Assembly (NCBI GenBank): GCA_019636385.1
Contig: JAHBXT010000004.1
Location: forward strand, 434,001-498,000
Origin: Pirellulaceae bacterium
GTDB taxonomy: Bacteria > Planctomycetota > Planctomycetia > Pirellulales > Pirellulaceae
Direction of reading: 5' to 3'
DNA: 64,000 bases
The notes below the pieces were generated by a model. It did not search any database, had not been told where the DNA came from, and was given only the letters and a program-made list of their open reading frames with translations. This document shows positions 7,376-17,016 of the stretch, piece after piece. The position numbers and the translations under genes are program-made. Numbering within the stretch: the first letter of the stretch is position 1; each line of letters starts with the position of its first letter.

Positions 7376-9493
7376 TCAAGGTTGAAATTCGGATAGCATT
7401 TTTTGAAATCTGTCGACCATTTGAAACTCCTGCTTGGAGAGCACTCCATCGCCGTTCCGGTCGAGCATTCGGAAAAAAGCGACTACGCGATTGGGAGCTT
7501 CCGCTTTACTTAACACACCATCTTGATTGACGTCCAGACGATTGAACAGCGCGTCGAGTGAACTGATCCCGCCTTTGAGTTCATGTGGCAGCACGCTGGT
7601 CCGAGCCCGGCCCGTCGCGGGATCGACGGGTATCGCCAAATGCATATAGCCAATCATCATTTCATCCCAAGTTTGCTCGCCGAAGTAGACCCATTTGGAA
7701 GGGTCGGGATTGTTCAGGTTCTTAGTCGAGTTGTCAAATATCGCCTCGCCCAGAATCTGAGTTCCTTCGGGCAGTTTGACGGGCTCAGCGAACAGATAAT
7801 CGGTCTGCCAGTTGAAGTCGTAGTTGGGGACATCCAGTAACACCCGCCGATTTCCATTCGGGAAAATGGCCGTATAGCGATATGACTTACCACGTAGGTG
7901 CATATGCGGAGTCAGCGCCAGCAACTCGCACTCAGGCAACGGATTATCCAGCACCGCAGAGGACGCAAAGCTGGCAGCGTGAGGCGGAATGCCGAACAGC
8001 AGGTCCACCACACTGATGGTTTGGACCTCATGAGTCAATGGTTTGGCCTGGTCGGCAAACACAATTCCGATTTGGCTCTGATCCAACTGCTCGGTACCGA
8101 TCGGCGTGTAGTGAATTTGAAAGACTAATTCACTACCGGCTGACAGACGCTTGGCCATGCCGTCAGGCAGCGGAGCGACTCGACCGCCTGGAATATATCC
8201 AGCAAAGAAGGAGCGGTGAGGCATGATCGTGGCTCTGGAGCCCTTCGGGCGATCAAAGACCAGAATATGATGCACGACTGCGCGGTTGCCCGGCCGCACC
8301 TCCACCGCCTTGACCCATTTGTCTTCGGTCAGCCCCAAGTCACCGATAAAATGCTGATACTGGACAATGCCTTTGGCAGGCACTGTGAAAGGCTCGGCGG
8401 TGGCGGATATGATCAAGTCGGGTTCGCGCGGCAATTGCCAACCCGTGGTATAGGTCGGCGTCTCAGGTAGTTGATCCAGATCGCCCAGTGGCGTGCCAGC
8501 GTCAACCCACTTTTGAAATTGTTCGATCTCCTGGGAGGATAAATAGCGATCGTTGGAAAACGGTCCGTATTCCGGAGTCGTATGCCAGGGCGGCATCCGA
8601 CGATCGGAGATCACCTCCCACATCATGTCACTCCAAGCCGCCACATCTTCGTACTTAGTAAAATCCATCGGACCAATTTCGCCATCGCGGTGACATTCCA
8701 GACACCGCCGGTGAATGAACCGGGAAATCTGGTTCGCGAACGTTACTTCCCCAGCACCACTGGACGGACTGCGGCGACCGATGAGACACCCCTGGGCTGG
8801 AGACTCTGCCAGCGGCACAGCGGTTCCACGCAACACCGCCTGCAGCGCGTCTTTCAGCTCGGTGCTAGTAGTTTCGTCGCGGGCATAGCCGATGCCCCAC
8901 TGATCGTCGATGCGCCCACGGTAGACCAACCGCCGCTGTCCATCCAACAGGCAAACTTCGGGCGTACGAGTTGCGCCAACTGCGTCGGACAACTTCTGCG
9001 CCGGGTCTTTCAGGAACGGTATTTCCAATTCGTGCCGCCGGGCAAACGAAGCCATCATCTCCAGGCTGTCTTGGACATTGGGATTGATGGCTAGAAAGAC
9101 GACCCCTGATTCGCGATACTCGCGCTCCAACTGGCTGGCTCGACCCGCATACAGCTTGGCTAGTGGACACTCGGTTCCGAGAAATACTAAAGCAATGGCG
9201 GTTGCCGAGGAGAATTCGGAGCTGTTGTAGCTTCTGCCTCGATAGTCCATCAGCTCAAAGGCATCGACTTGCGCACCGATTGGAACTGTGGAATTCTTGG
9301 TTGCAGCTGCTTGACCAGACGCCGACTTGGCGGTCGCCGCCCCGGACTGAGGCTGCTGGTTGTCGTTGGAGTCCGCTAGCAGCGAAGACGTCAGTAGCAG
9401 CAGCCACAATGCTGCTGCCGCCAGAGTTGGTGGGCGGAAGCATTGGCCGCCAGCAATAGGCCAACTTAAAGACTTGGATCGAAAATCGTTCAT
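7376..9493 (-). CDS. Exported redoxin / heme / type II copper monooxygenase fusion with C-terminal EF-hands
   Basis: The 705-residue protein has a signal peptide (about 1-40) and then a redoxin/TlpA-like thioredoxin fold (about 70-225). The usual CxxC is reduced to one Cys, in GTECPLAK (Cys109). Next is one heme-binding CLECH (264-268) with a following RMPPWH. The large C-terminal part resembles the copper type II ascorbate-dependent monooxygenase fold of PHM. All candidate copper ligands are present: HH (408-409), His461 in QIHYTP, HMH (530/532) and Met612/613 in DEMMIG. Two EF-hands close the protein (DVNQDGVLSKAE near 654, DRNGDGVLSKQE near 678). The ATG at 9493 has a GGAAG site and opens directly into the signal peptide; an in-frame start at 9781 would add 96 unlikely residues. 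A paralogue without EF-hands lies at 52331-54130. Substrate unknown. Confidence 0.8.
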   Translation of the reverse strand: MNDFRSKSLSWPIAGGQCFRPPTLAAAALWLLLLTSSLLADSNDNQQPQSGAATAKSASGQAAATKNSTVPIGAQVDAFELMDYRGRSYNSSEFSSATAIALVFLGTECPLAKLYAGRASQLEREYRESGVVFLAINPNVQDSLEMMASFARRHELEIPFLKDPAQKLSDAVGATRTPEVCLLDGQRRLVYRGRIDDQWGIGYARDETTSTELKDALQAVLRGTAVPLAESPAQGCLIGRRSPSSGAGEVTFANQISRFIHRRCLECHRDGEIGPMDFTKYEDVAAWSDMMWEVISDRRMPPWHTTPEYGPFSNDRYLSSQEIEQFQKWVDAGTPLGDLDQLPETPTYTTGWQLPREPDLIISATAEPFTVPAKGIVQYQHFIGDLGLTEDKWVKAVEVRPGNRAVVHHILVFDRPKGSRATIMPHRSFFAGYIPGGRVAPLPDGMAKRLSAGSELVFQIHYTPIGTEQLDQSQIGIVFADQAKPLTHEVQTISVVDLLFGIPPHAASFASSAVLDNPLPECELLALTPHMHLRGKSYRYTAIFPNGNRRVLLDVPNYDFNWQTDYLFAEPVKLPEGTQILGEAIFDNSTKNLNNPDPSKWVYFGEQTWDEMMIGYMHLAIPVDPATGRARTSVLPHELKGGISSLDALFNRLDVNQDGVLSKAEAPNRVVAFFRMLDRNGDGVLSKQEFQMVDRFQKMLSEFQP

Positions 9494-9816
9494 TCTTGCG
9501 CTTCCAGCAATGAATTTTCTGTGGGTTAAACCCATTATAACCGGCTTCCACACATCAGTGCTCGCTGGTTGGTCACTGCGAATCAGCCCAATTTCAGCAT
9601 AGCTGTCCAAAGCAGGGTTGAACCAGTGAACCACGGGTTTACCAATATTGCATTGAGTGCGGATTGCTGGAATAGGACGGCGCGGCATTGCATGGCCGTG
9701 CGTGGAGCCTAGAATGGGTCTGGCGAGAGGGTTCGCTGATACGCCCGAGTCTGGAGTGTTAGTTTGCAGGAGGTCAGTCATTTTCTAGGTTCTGCTCTAC
9801 ACAGGGAGATCGTATC

Positions 9817-10410
9817 ATGGTCCGTCAGTACGTCCCGAGCCGGTTGCGTTTTTGTCTGGCATCCGCGCTGAGTCTACTTCTGGTGGCAAATGCCGGTGCG
9901 AACGTTGTGTACACCGAAGATTTTGAGCACGATTTGATTCCTGGTGCTCCCGGATTCGCCTCTGCGATATTCCAGCATAATGTGGCTGGACTCAATAGCT
10001 TCTTCGCCACTCCGTTCTTTCCAACTCCATCTGCCCCGCATGCGCTATTCTTAGGAGCCCTGACCACCGATTCGATAATCTTCACGCTTGCCCCGGGCGA
10101 GAAAGTTCAAACGGCTGAGGTTTGGATTACCGGTACCGGCGGCGGCTGGGCAGGAGTCACGTTTATGGGCACGCTCGGCTCAGTAAATCACAGTACGATT
10201 ACCCAAGACCTGTTTCAACTATTCTCTGCAGGCCCGGCCGATAATATCGGCGATATCATTGGCGTGATGCTTGGCGACGTCCCGATTGGGTCTGGGCAAG
10301 AGGCAATGTACGACAACCTACGGATTCGAGTCATCCCAGAACCATCCAGCTTGGCTTTTGCCTTGGTTGGTTTGTCCCTCGTATCACGGCGGTACCGCTG
10401 GCGCGCCTGA
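9817..10410 (+). CDS. PEP-CTERM sorting domain protein
   Basis: This 197-residue exported protein has an N-terminal signal peptide (hydrophobic stretch about 13-28) and a C-terminal sorting tag. The tag consists of VIPEPSS, a hydrophobic segment and a basic end (RRYRWR). That three-part tail is the PEP-CTERM signal recognised by exosortase, which usually processes proteins for the surface or extracellular matrix. The middle has no recognised catalytic motif and looks like a beta-rich domain of adhesin-like PEP-CTERM proteins. A GGGAG ribosome binding site precedes the ATG. No exosortase gene is in this window. Confidence 0.88.
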   Translation: MVRQYVPSRLRFCLASALSLLLVANAGANVVYTEDFEHDLIPGAPGFASAIFQHNVAGLNSFFATPFFPTPSAPHALFLGALTTDSIIFTLAPGEKVQTAEVWITGTGGGWAGVTFMGTLGSVNHSTITQDLFQLFSAGPADNIGDIIGVMLGDVPIGSGQEAMYDNLRIRVIPEPSSLAFALVGLSLVSRRYRWRA

Positions 10411-10659
10411 GAGCCGAGCCGGGAGGTGTCCGTCTCCAATCTTCCGAAGGCGGTGGCTTAGCGGACAGTGGTCCATACAGCTGAAAGCCACACTACTTTG
10501 GGGGGATGGTAAATTCCGAGGAATTTAGATGTTGAGGTTTCACGCGCTGTAAGTTAAGATTTCGCCCCCAACTGAAGCTGGCAGCCCAGAACAAAGGCGT
10601 GGGAGCCCTTGGATAAAATAGGCTGAGATTCAACGGGCCAATTAGCGGAGACCTTAATT

Positions 10660-10884
10660 ATGACGCTCGACAAGAGCCTGAAAGTTGCTGGCGGGGCTAT
10701 CAAATCCCGCAATGTTTTGACCCGTGTCGAGCGTATTAAGCGACTCAAAGAGATCGATCGCTGGAAGGAAGGCGATCCGGTCGTGGGAATTCCCAAAACG
10801 CGTGTCACCAAGATTTCGCTGAAGAAGAAGAAAAAGGTCAAGGGTCCAGAAGAGGACGACAAGGCTGCTAAGAAGAAGAAATAG
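10660..10884 (+). CDS. PVC-superphylum small basic protein
   Basis: This 74-residue protein begins MTLDKSLKVAGG, then SRNVLTRVERIKRLKE and GDPVVGIPKTRV, and ends in a tail rich in Lys. It matches my memory of the small basic protein family TIGR04137, first defined in Chlamydiae and Verrucomicrobia. Its function is not established; the charge suggests binding to RNA, DNA or the ribosome. The tail after residue 50, with runs KKKKKVKG and KKKK, looks longer than in the chlamydial proteins. A strong Rho-independent terminator lies about 100 bases downstream, so it is probably a single, highly expressed gene. Confidence 0.85.
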   Translation: MTLDKSLKVAGGAIKSRNVLTRVERIKRLKEIDRWKEGDPVVGIPKTRVTKISLKKKKKVKGPEEDDKAAKKKK

Positions 10885-10986
10885 TCTCGGCGACATTCTA
10901 GGCTGCCAAGCAACAACTGTAACAAGTGGACGTTGGCTGGTTGCCCGACTGATCGCACATGCCAGCGGTCCCGTAATCATATGAAA

Positions 10987-11023
10987 ACAGGCCGGCGAAC
11001 CATTCGTCGGCCTGTGCTTTTTT
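10987..11023 (+). terminator. Rho-independent terminator
   Basis: ACAGGCCGGCGAA (10987-10999) pairs with TTCGTCGGCCTGT (11003-11015). The stem has 13 base pairs with one G-U pair and a three-base loop. A run of six T follows at 11018-11023. It ends the small basic protein transcript and sits directly upstream of the ribosome binding site of the oligoendopeptidase gene. Confidence 0.9.
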
Positions 11024-11046
11024 GCCAACTACTAAAGGAGGATTTC

Positions 11047-12852
11047 GTGGCCGGCGCAACCGTTCCAACTCGCGATCAGGTCGCCCCGCAAGACTGCTGG
11101 GATTTGAGCAGTCTCTATCGGTCGGTAGAACGCTGGGAAGAAGATTTTGCGTTGCTGGCGAGCCGCATTGCTGGTTACGATCGGTTTCGTGGCACATTGT
11201 CATCGGGCAGCCAAGTTTTGGCCGAGTGCCTGCAGTTCGACTGCGAATTGGAGCGATTGTCCGAGCGTCTGGGGACTTATGCGTTTCTGAAGTCAACGGA
11301 AGATCAAACCAACTCGGTGGCCCAAGCGTTGGTGGCCAGATATCAAAACCTATCGGTTCGCGCTAGCCAGGCGGCAAGCTTTGTGCGTCCTGAAATTTTG
11401 TCGATTCCAGCGGACACCATGCAGTCCTATTTGGAATCGGCTGTGTTGCAGGATTATCGTGTGCTGCTGGAGCGTATCATTCGCTATCGTCCCCATACGC
11501 TCAGCGACAGCGAAGAACGACTACTGGCTCTGCAAGGCGAGATGTCTCAAACGGCCAGCAAGACCTTCGGACAACTCAACGACGCTGACCTCAAATTTGG
11601 AACTTTGCAAAACGAGCGCGGCGAAACCGTCGAGTTGTCCAACGCGACTTTCAGCCAACTCATGATTAGCCCTTCGCGAGAGGTTCGCAAGACGGCGTTT
11701 CATCAATACTACGCACAGTTCGCCGCGCACGAAAATACGCTGGCTGCCACGCTGGCCGGTAGCATTCACACCGATGTCTACTATGCCAAAGCCCGTAATT
11801 ACGCTTCTAGTTTGCAGGCGGCATTGTTTGCAGACAATGTACCGCAAGCCGTTTATGACAATTTGATTGACACAGTACATCGACATTTACCCAGCCTGCA
11901 TGGCTATTTTGAGCTTCGCCGACGTGCCATGCAGTTGGAAGACCTTCATCACTACGATACCTACGTGCCGCTGCTGGCCGATCTAGACCAGGAACGCTCC
12001 TGGGATCAGGCGGTTCAAACCGTGATGGCTTCGCTGCAACCGCTGGGAAAGGAGTACTGCCATGTCCTGCAACGCGGGTTAGAAGGACGCTGGTGCGATC
12101 GTTATCCCAATAAAGGCAAACAGAGTGGTGCCTTCAGTTGCGGCACCTTCGACGGTGACCCCTACATTCTAATGAATTACAAGCCGCGCGTGCTAAACGA
12201 TCTATTCACGTTGACTCACGAAGCCGGCCACTCGATGCACAGTTACTACTCGGCCAGACATCAGCCATTCCACTATTACAACTACACCATCTTTGTAGCG
12301 GAGGTCGCCAGTACATTCAACGAGCAATTACTGACGCACTATCTGCTGCAATCCACCGATGATCCGCGTGTTAAAGCCTATCTGATCAATCATGAAATTG
12401 ACAGCATTCGCGCTACAATTGTCAGGCAAACGATGTTTGCCGAATTTGAAAAAATCACGCACCAGCATGCGGAGACTGGCCAGCCGCTAACGGTGAAAAC
12501 CATCAAAACCGTGTATCGAGGACTGCTTGAGCAATACTTCGGAGACAAATTTTGCATCGACGACGATCTGATGTTGGAGTGTTTCCGCATTCCCCACTTT
12601 TATCGGGGATTCTATGTCTACAAGTACGCCACTGGTCTAGCCGCTGCCATTGCCCTGTCACGCCGCGTTCTGTCAGGTGGTCCGTCAGAATTGTCAGACT
12701 ATCTACGATTCCTGAGCAGTGGCTGCCGACAGGATCCGCTCGATCTGCTCCGCCAGGCGGGTGTTGATATGTCGCAGCCAGAACCCATCGAAACGGCCTT
12801 GGACTACTTCGCCAGTCTGGTGGACCAGCTCAAGTTGCTGTTGAGATCTTAA
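11047..12852 (+). CDS. pepF: Oligoendopeptidase F (peptidase family M3)
   Basis: The 601-residue protein is a zinc metallopeptidase that degrades short peptides in the cytoplasm. The catalytic motif is in LTHEAGHSMHSYYS (HExxH, near residue 395), followed by the second zinc-ligand region in FVAEVASTFNE. PepF_N-type helical sequence fills the first 200 residues, and the conserved HFYRGFYVYKYATG segment is near the end. Length is normal. The start is the GTG at 11047, which has a perfect AAAGGAGG five bases upstream. An in-frame ATG at 10933 would put the terminator inside the gene and is rejected. The gene stands alone, with metG following after 165 bases. Confidence 0.93.
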   Translation: MAGATVPTRDQVAPQDCWDLSSLYRSVERWEEDFALLASRIAGYDRFRGTLSSGSQVLAECLQFDCELERLSERLGTYAFLKSTEDQTNSVAQALVARYQNLSVRASQAASFVRPEILSIPADTMQSYLESAVLQDYRVLLERIIRYRPHTLSDSEERLLALQGEMSQTASKTFGQLNDADLKFGTLQNERGETVELSNATFSQLMISPSREVRKTAFHQYYAQFAAHENTLAATLAGSIHTDVYYAKARNYASSLQAALFADNVPQAVYDNLIDTVHRHLPSLHGYFELRRRAMQLEDLHHYDTYVPLLADLDQERSWDQAVQTVMASLQPLGKEYCHVLQRGLEGRWCDRYPNKGKQSGAFSCGTFDGDPYILMNYKPRVLNDLFTLTHEAGHSMHSYYSARHQPFHYYNYTIFVAEVASTFNEQLLTHYLLQSTDDPRVKAYLINHEIDSIRATIVRQTMFAEFEKITHQHAETGQPLTVKTIKTVYRGLLEQYFGDKFCIDDDLMLECFRIPHFYRGFYVYKYATGLAAAIALSRRVLSGGPSELSDYLRFLSSGCRQDPLDLLRQAGVDMSQPEPIETALDYFASLVDQLKLLLRS

Positions 12853-13017
12853 GCCACTTGTGCGTTCTGTGCTCGAGGGGCATCGCGACGAAATCTACCT
12901 CCGCTACAATTTCGCATAGATTCAACCTGTTCCTGAGGCGATCGATGATCACTCCGCCGCTTAGCGTCACCGTCGGTACTCCCCACACTCGCTTGTCGTT
13001 CGGCATCTAAGTACACC

Positions 13018-15093
13018 ATGAGTTCAGCCGGTTCCACTACCGCTCAGTCCGATCGCCAGCGACGCTTGTTGGTAACCGCTGCACTGCCTTACGCCAATGG
13101 ACCGATTCACATCGGTCACTTGGTAGAGTACATCCAGACGGATGTTTGGGTACGATTTCAGAAGCTGATTGGCAATCGCTGCGTCTTCGTGTGTGCGGAC
13201 GATACACATGGTACGGCGATCATGATTCGGGCGCGCAAGGAAGGTCGCAGCGAACAAGAGTTGATTGCGGAAATGAGCTGCCAGCACCAGCGCGATTTCG
13301 CCGGTTTTGACATTCAATTCGACAACTATGGCAGCACTCATTCCGAAGAGAATCGCCAGCTCTGCAGTCAGTTCTGGCGCGGGCTGCGAGCCGCCGGTTT
13401 GATAGTCGAGCGAGAGGTCAGTCAGTTGTATGATCCGCAGGCGGCAACATTCTTAGCGGATCGCTTCGTCAAGGGCACTTGTCCCAAGTGCCGCGCTGCC
13501 GATCAGTATGGCGATAGTTGCGACAAATGTGGCGCCACTTACTCACCGGCTGACTTGATCGATCCGCGCAGCACGCTGTCAGGGGCTACACCCGAGTCGC
13601 GCTCAGCCAGCCACCTGTTCGTGCAGCTTGACAAGTTGCACGATTTTCTGGAGCAATGGACTCAGGGTGGCCAGCACTTGCAACCCGAAGTCGCCAACTA
13701 CTTGAAGGGCCATTTTCTGCAGGAGCCGCTGCGCGATTGGGATGTGTCGCGCCCAGCACCCTACTTTGGCTTCGAGATTCCCGATGCACCAGGGAACTAC
13801 TGGTACGTCTGGTTTGATGCTCCCATCGGCTACATCGCCAGCACCTGGGCATGGTGCAAAGACAACGGCGAGAACTTGGATGATTGGTGGCGCAGCCCTG
13901 AAACAGAAGTTCATCACTTTATCGGCAAGGATATCACCTATTTTCACACGCTATTCTGGCCCGGTATGTTGAGAGCTGCCGGATTCACCTTGCCAAGTTA
14001 TGTTCACATTCATGGCTTCCTGACCGTGGATGGCGAAAAAATGAGCAAGAGCAAGGGCACGTTCATTACGGCACGAACCTATTTAAACCATCTGGACCCC
14101 GCTTACATACGCTATTATTTCGCCAGTAAACTTGGACCGCGACTAGACGATTTGGACTTGAACTTGGACGAATTGGTCAACAAGGTAAACGCGGACTTGG
14201 TTGGTAAAGTTGTAAACCTAGCCAGTCGTACCGCCAAGTTTGCGGCCAAGACTGGTTTGTCGCCACAGTACCCGGACGATGGCGGGTTGTTCGCCGCTGC
14301 GGCAGCCGCCGGAGAAGATATTGCTGCTGCCTACCAGCAGTGCGATTTCGCTAAGGCAATGCGGCTAGTTATCGAGCTGGCCGACCGCGCCAATCCTTAC
14401 GTCGAAAATGCGCAACCCTGGCTGATAGCCAAGACGCCGGATCGAATTGACGAGCTGCGCGATGTGTGTACGGTCGGACTGAACTTGTTTCGGCAGATAG
14501 TCGTCTACTTGTCTCCGGTACTACCCAGGCTGGCCCTGCAGTGTGGACGCCTGTTAAATGATCCAATCAGGCATTGGTCGCAAAGCCAGGTACCGCTACT
14601 TGGTAATCCAGTACAACCCTTCGAGCACATGCTCGCACGCGTCAACCCTCAGGATGTTCAAGCAATGATCGACGAAAGCAAACCAGCCGCTGAGACGGTT
14701 TCAGCAGCAGCCGCAGACCCGTGGAATGATTCTGCCGAACCCTTAGCTGCCGAACCACTGGCCTCTGAATGCACGATCGATGATTTTGTAAAGGTCGACC
14801 TGCGTGTTGCGCGCATCGTGGCTGCTGAGCAGGTGCCCGAGGCGCGTAAGCTGCTGCGGCTGACGCTCAGCTTAGGCGGTGACGTCCGCAAGAATGTTTT
14901 CGCAGGTATCAAGTCGGCCTACGAACCCGAGCAATTGATCGGCCGCTTAGTCATTTGCGTAGCCAACCTCAAGCCCAGACAGATGAAATTTGGACTCAGC
15001 CAAGGCATGGTGGCCGCAGCCGGAAGCGGAGCCGATGAGATCTACCTGCTGTCGCCTGACTCAGGTGCCAAGCCAGGACAGCGCGTACACTAG
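13018..15093 (+). CDS. metG: Methionyl-tRNA synthetase with C-terminal tRNA-binding domain
   Basis: This 691-residue enzyme charges tRNA(Met) with methionine. The class I signature PIHIGHL is near residue 30. A zinc knuckle with CPKC and CDKCG pairs lies near 158-178, and the KMSKS loop is seen as GEKMSKSKGTF near 340. The last 110 residues, from DDFVKVDLRVARIV, form the EMAP/Trbp111-type tRNA-binding domain that dimerises bacterial MetRS. A linker rich in Ala, Ser and Glu separates it from the anticodon-binding domain. Length fits the long bacterial form. A start at 13018 directly precedes the conserved RRLLVTAALPYANG. Confidence 0.96.
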   Translation: MSSAGSTTAQSDRQRRLLVTAALPYANGPIHIGHLVEYIQTDVWVRFQKLIGNRCVFVCADDTHGTAIMIRARKEGRSEQELIAEMSCQHQRDFAGFDIQFDNYGSTHSEENRQLCSQFWRGLRAAGLIVEREVSQLYDPQAATFLADRFVKGTCPKCRAADQYGDSCDKCGATYSPADLIDPRSTLSGATPESRSASHLFVQLDKLHDFLEQWTQGGQHLQPEVANYLKGHFLQEPLRDWDVSRPAPYFGFEIPDAPGNYWYVWFDAPIGYIASTWAWCKDNGENLDDWWRSPETEVHHFIGKDITYFHTLFWPGMLRAAGFTLPSYVHIHGFLTVDGEKMSKSKGTFITARTYLNHLDPAYIRYYFASKLGPRLDDLDLNLDELVNKVNADLVGKVVNLASRTAKFAAKTGLSPQYPDDGGLFAAAAAAGEDIAAAYQQCDFAKAMRLVIELADRANPYVENAQPWLIAKTPDRIDELRDVCTVGLNLFRQIVVYLSPVLPRLALQCGRLLNDPIRHWSQSQVPLLGNPVQPFEHMLARVNPQDVQAMIDESKPAAETVSAAAADPWNDSAEPLAAEPLASECTIDDFVKVDLRVARIVAAEQVPEARKLLRLTLSLGGDVRKNVFAGIKSAYEPEQLIGRLVICVANLKPRQMKFGLSQGMVAAAGSGADEIYLLSPDSGAKPGQRVH

Positions 15094-15129
15094 GTCCGGG
15101 GATTTGTGGCTACCTTTGCTGGTGAATTA

Positions 15130-17016
15130 TTACTGCGGCTTGGGGGTTAGAGGAGCCGCAATCAGCTGGCGGGCTTCAATCCGCACATAAGGCAATTCGG
15201 CGGCACGCTGTCGACGTGTGGCGTGGGCAACATACAAGGTGCCTTCGCCGGGCACAAACAGGACGTTTTGCAAGTTGTCGCTGGCACTAGCCGATTTCCC
15301 TAACAATTCACCGATCGTCTCACTTTCCAAAGCTGACGAAGAGGAGAGCTGGGCTGTCAGCGGTTGCCAACGATCATCTGCAGGCAACAATGCTGTCTCC
15401 ACGAATTGGGTAGCCAGCAACGGATGGTGTTCACCCGGCTTCACCATGCGAATTTTACCTGAGCGTGACGCCGCGACCACCATCTGTCCCGACTTGCCAT
15501 CGGCCAGAATGTAGTCGGACGTGCCGTTGGGCGTATGCTTGCTCCAAAACTCCTCAAGCTGCTCGAGCGAAGTACTCTCTTCTAAAGCCTGGCGTGTGAA
15601 CATGCAGCGAGGCATGCCATCACCTTCGGCAACCGGGGCGTGACGGACTAGTTCACCAACAGACAGTTGAGCATCGTTCATACCAGCCAAACAACCGACC
15701 TGTCCCGCAAAGCCGACGTACACAATGGGGGTGCGCCCTGTGGGGGAAATCACATAGGTCACAGCCGCATCTTGTAAGCCCAACAGCGCCATGAAGTCCC
15801 AGGTTCGACCATGGTGCAGAATGCCTTCGGTGGTGGCTGTTCCCCCGATGGCAAAGCCAGAACCGGGCAATGTATCGACCAATAGATTCAGACCGATCAC
15901 GGCCTCGACAGGCTGCTGGACGGCATCTGCTAAGGCCTGCATCTCACTGACAAACTGCTCTGGCAGCGACGGTTTTAACTTTGCGAAACGCTGTCGCAAC
16001 TCGTTGCCAAACCACTTGCCATTCCTGAGCGATTCAGCCAACCCGTAGCAATTTACCAACGTATCAATACTCGTGTGGACCTCCCAGTTCATCAGTTCGC
16101 CATGCGCCCTGCCGATTTGTTCTGGAGTGCCGCGCAGTAGGACAACTCGCTGACCCTCGATCCACTTAATTTCTCCATTATCGACCGCCGTATCGTAGCC
16201 AGAGATTTCCAACAGCCCATCACCGGGCATGATCATTTCGGTAACGCGTCTCACTGCGCGGGCCAGAGTCTGCTCCAATTCATTGCGCTCGACTGACTCA
16301 ACGCGGTAGCCAGGCCAATCTTCCAGATTGGGCAACTTGGCTTCAAAATCTTTAACACCGACGCGCATTTTGATTTCACCCATGCCGCCAGCGATTTGCC
16401 CAGGTTGAGTAACACGAATCTGAATACCACCCATGCTGAGCGTCCCCGCCGCGTCATCTACTTTGGCGCGCATCGCCGATTTGGCCATGTTCAGCACCAT
16501 GGCTGGGTCCAATTGAAGGAGCATCGGTGCCATATTCCCTACCTGGCTTGCACCGCTAATCAGTCGGACAGACAGTCCGTTAAAATCCAAGCTGTCCTGG
16601 GTAGTAACCGCTTCTTTGCCCAAGAAAACAACTTTATGATTGGGAATCGCCAGGGCCGTACCCTCGTCACGTCGCCGTAAGACCATTGAGAATAGCTTGC
16701 TGACGATCGACATATCATAGTTTGCTCCATCACGCTGGACGTCGATCATGACTTCTTGCGTTTGACCGGCAAGCGGAACCTGTATCACTGCACGCGATTG
16801 AAAGTTCTTAGTGCGCCCTGAGGCAGCGTTGAGTACAATCGCCATCGTCTTTTCAACAGGCGAATCCTGGCCAAGCGCGATGGGATTCATCACACCGCAA
16901 AGACCGGACACCAGCAGCGCATAGACTGTACACCCCTGTAAAATCAGAATTCTGGCCTGGAGAGTGCGGGTGACCAAGTGGGCGACTGAACTCGAACATT
17001 CACAATCCGATCTCAT
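15130..17016 (-). CDS. Exported C45-like (acyl-CoA:6-APA acyltransferase type) protein
   Basis: The 628-residue protein has a signal sequence at about residues 15-48. A beta-rich region of unknown type (about 50-290) follows. The second half reads like peptidase family C45 / choloylglycine-hydrolase-like Ntn hydrolases: LLRGTPEQIGRAHGELM, then GTATTEGILHHGRTWDF, then VGFAGQVGCLAGMND. In typical members the residue starting the mature chain is Cys, followed by a G-x-A-T...GR-x-x-D pattern. Here the aligned stretch is PGSGFAIGGTAT (from about residue 384) and has no Cys at that place. It may be a non-catalytic relative or use another nucleophile. The ATG at 17016 has a strong AGGAGAG site, preferred over the ATG 39 bases upstream. 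Confidence 0.75.
   Translation of the reverse strand: MRSDCECSSSVAHLVTRTLQARILILQGCTVYALLVSGLCGVMNPIALGQDSPVEKTMAIVLNAASGRTKNFQSRAVIQVPLAGQTQEVMIDVQRDGANYDMSIVSKLFSMVLRRRDEGTALAIPNHKVVFLGKEAVTTQDSLDFNGLSVRLISGASQVGNMAPMLLQLDPAMVLNMAKSAMRAKVDDAAGTLSMGGIQIRVTQPGQIAGGMGEIKMRVGVKDFEAKLPNLEDWPGYRVESVERNELEQTLARAVRRVTEMIMPGDGLLEISGYDTAVDNGEIKWIEGQRVVLLRGTPEQIGRAHGELMNWEVHTSIDTLVNCYGLAESLRNGKWFGNELRQRFAKLKPSLPEQFVSEMQALADAVQQPVEAVIGLNLLVDTLPGSGFAIGGTATTEGILHHGRTWDFMALLGLQDAAVTYVISPTGRTPIVYVGFAGQVGCLAGMNDAQLSVGELVRHAPVAEGDGMPRCMFTRQALEESTSLEQLEEFWSKHTPNGTSDYILADGKSGQMVVAASRSGKIRMVKPGEHHPLLATQFVETALLPADDRWQPLTAQLSSSSALESETIGELLGKSASASDNLQNVLFVPGEGTLYVAHATRRQRAAELPYVRIEARQLIAAPLTPKPQ

Noticed and set aside
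9494..9781. Upstream extension of the redoxin/copper monooxygenase
   Set aside because: Would place 96 non-conserved residues before the signal peptide; the ATG at 9493 has a good GGAAG site.
10240..10262. ATATCGGCGATAT-like text resembling the ArsR operator
   Set aside because: It lies inside the PEP-CTERM coding sequence and lacks the eight-base spacer of the two operators.
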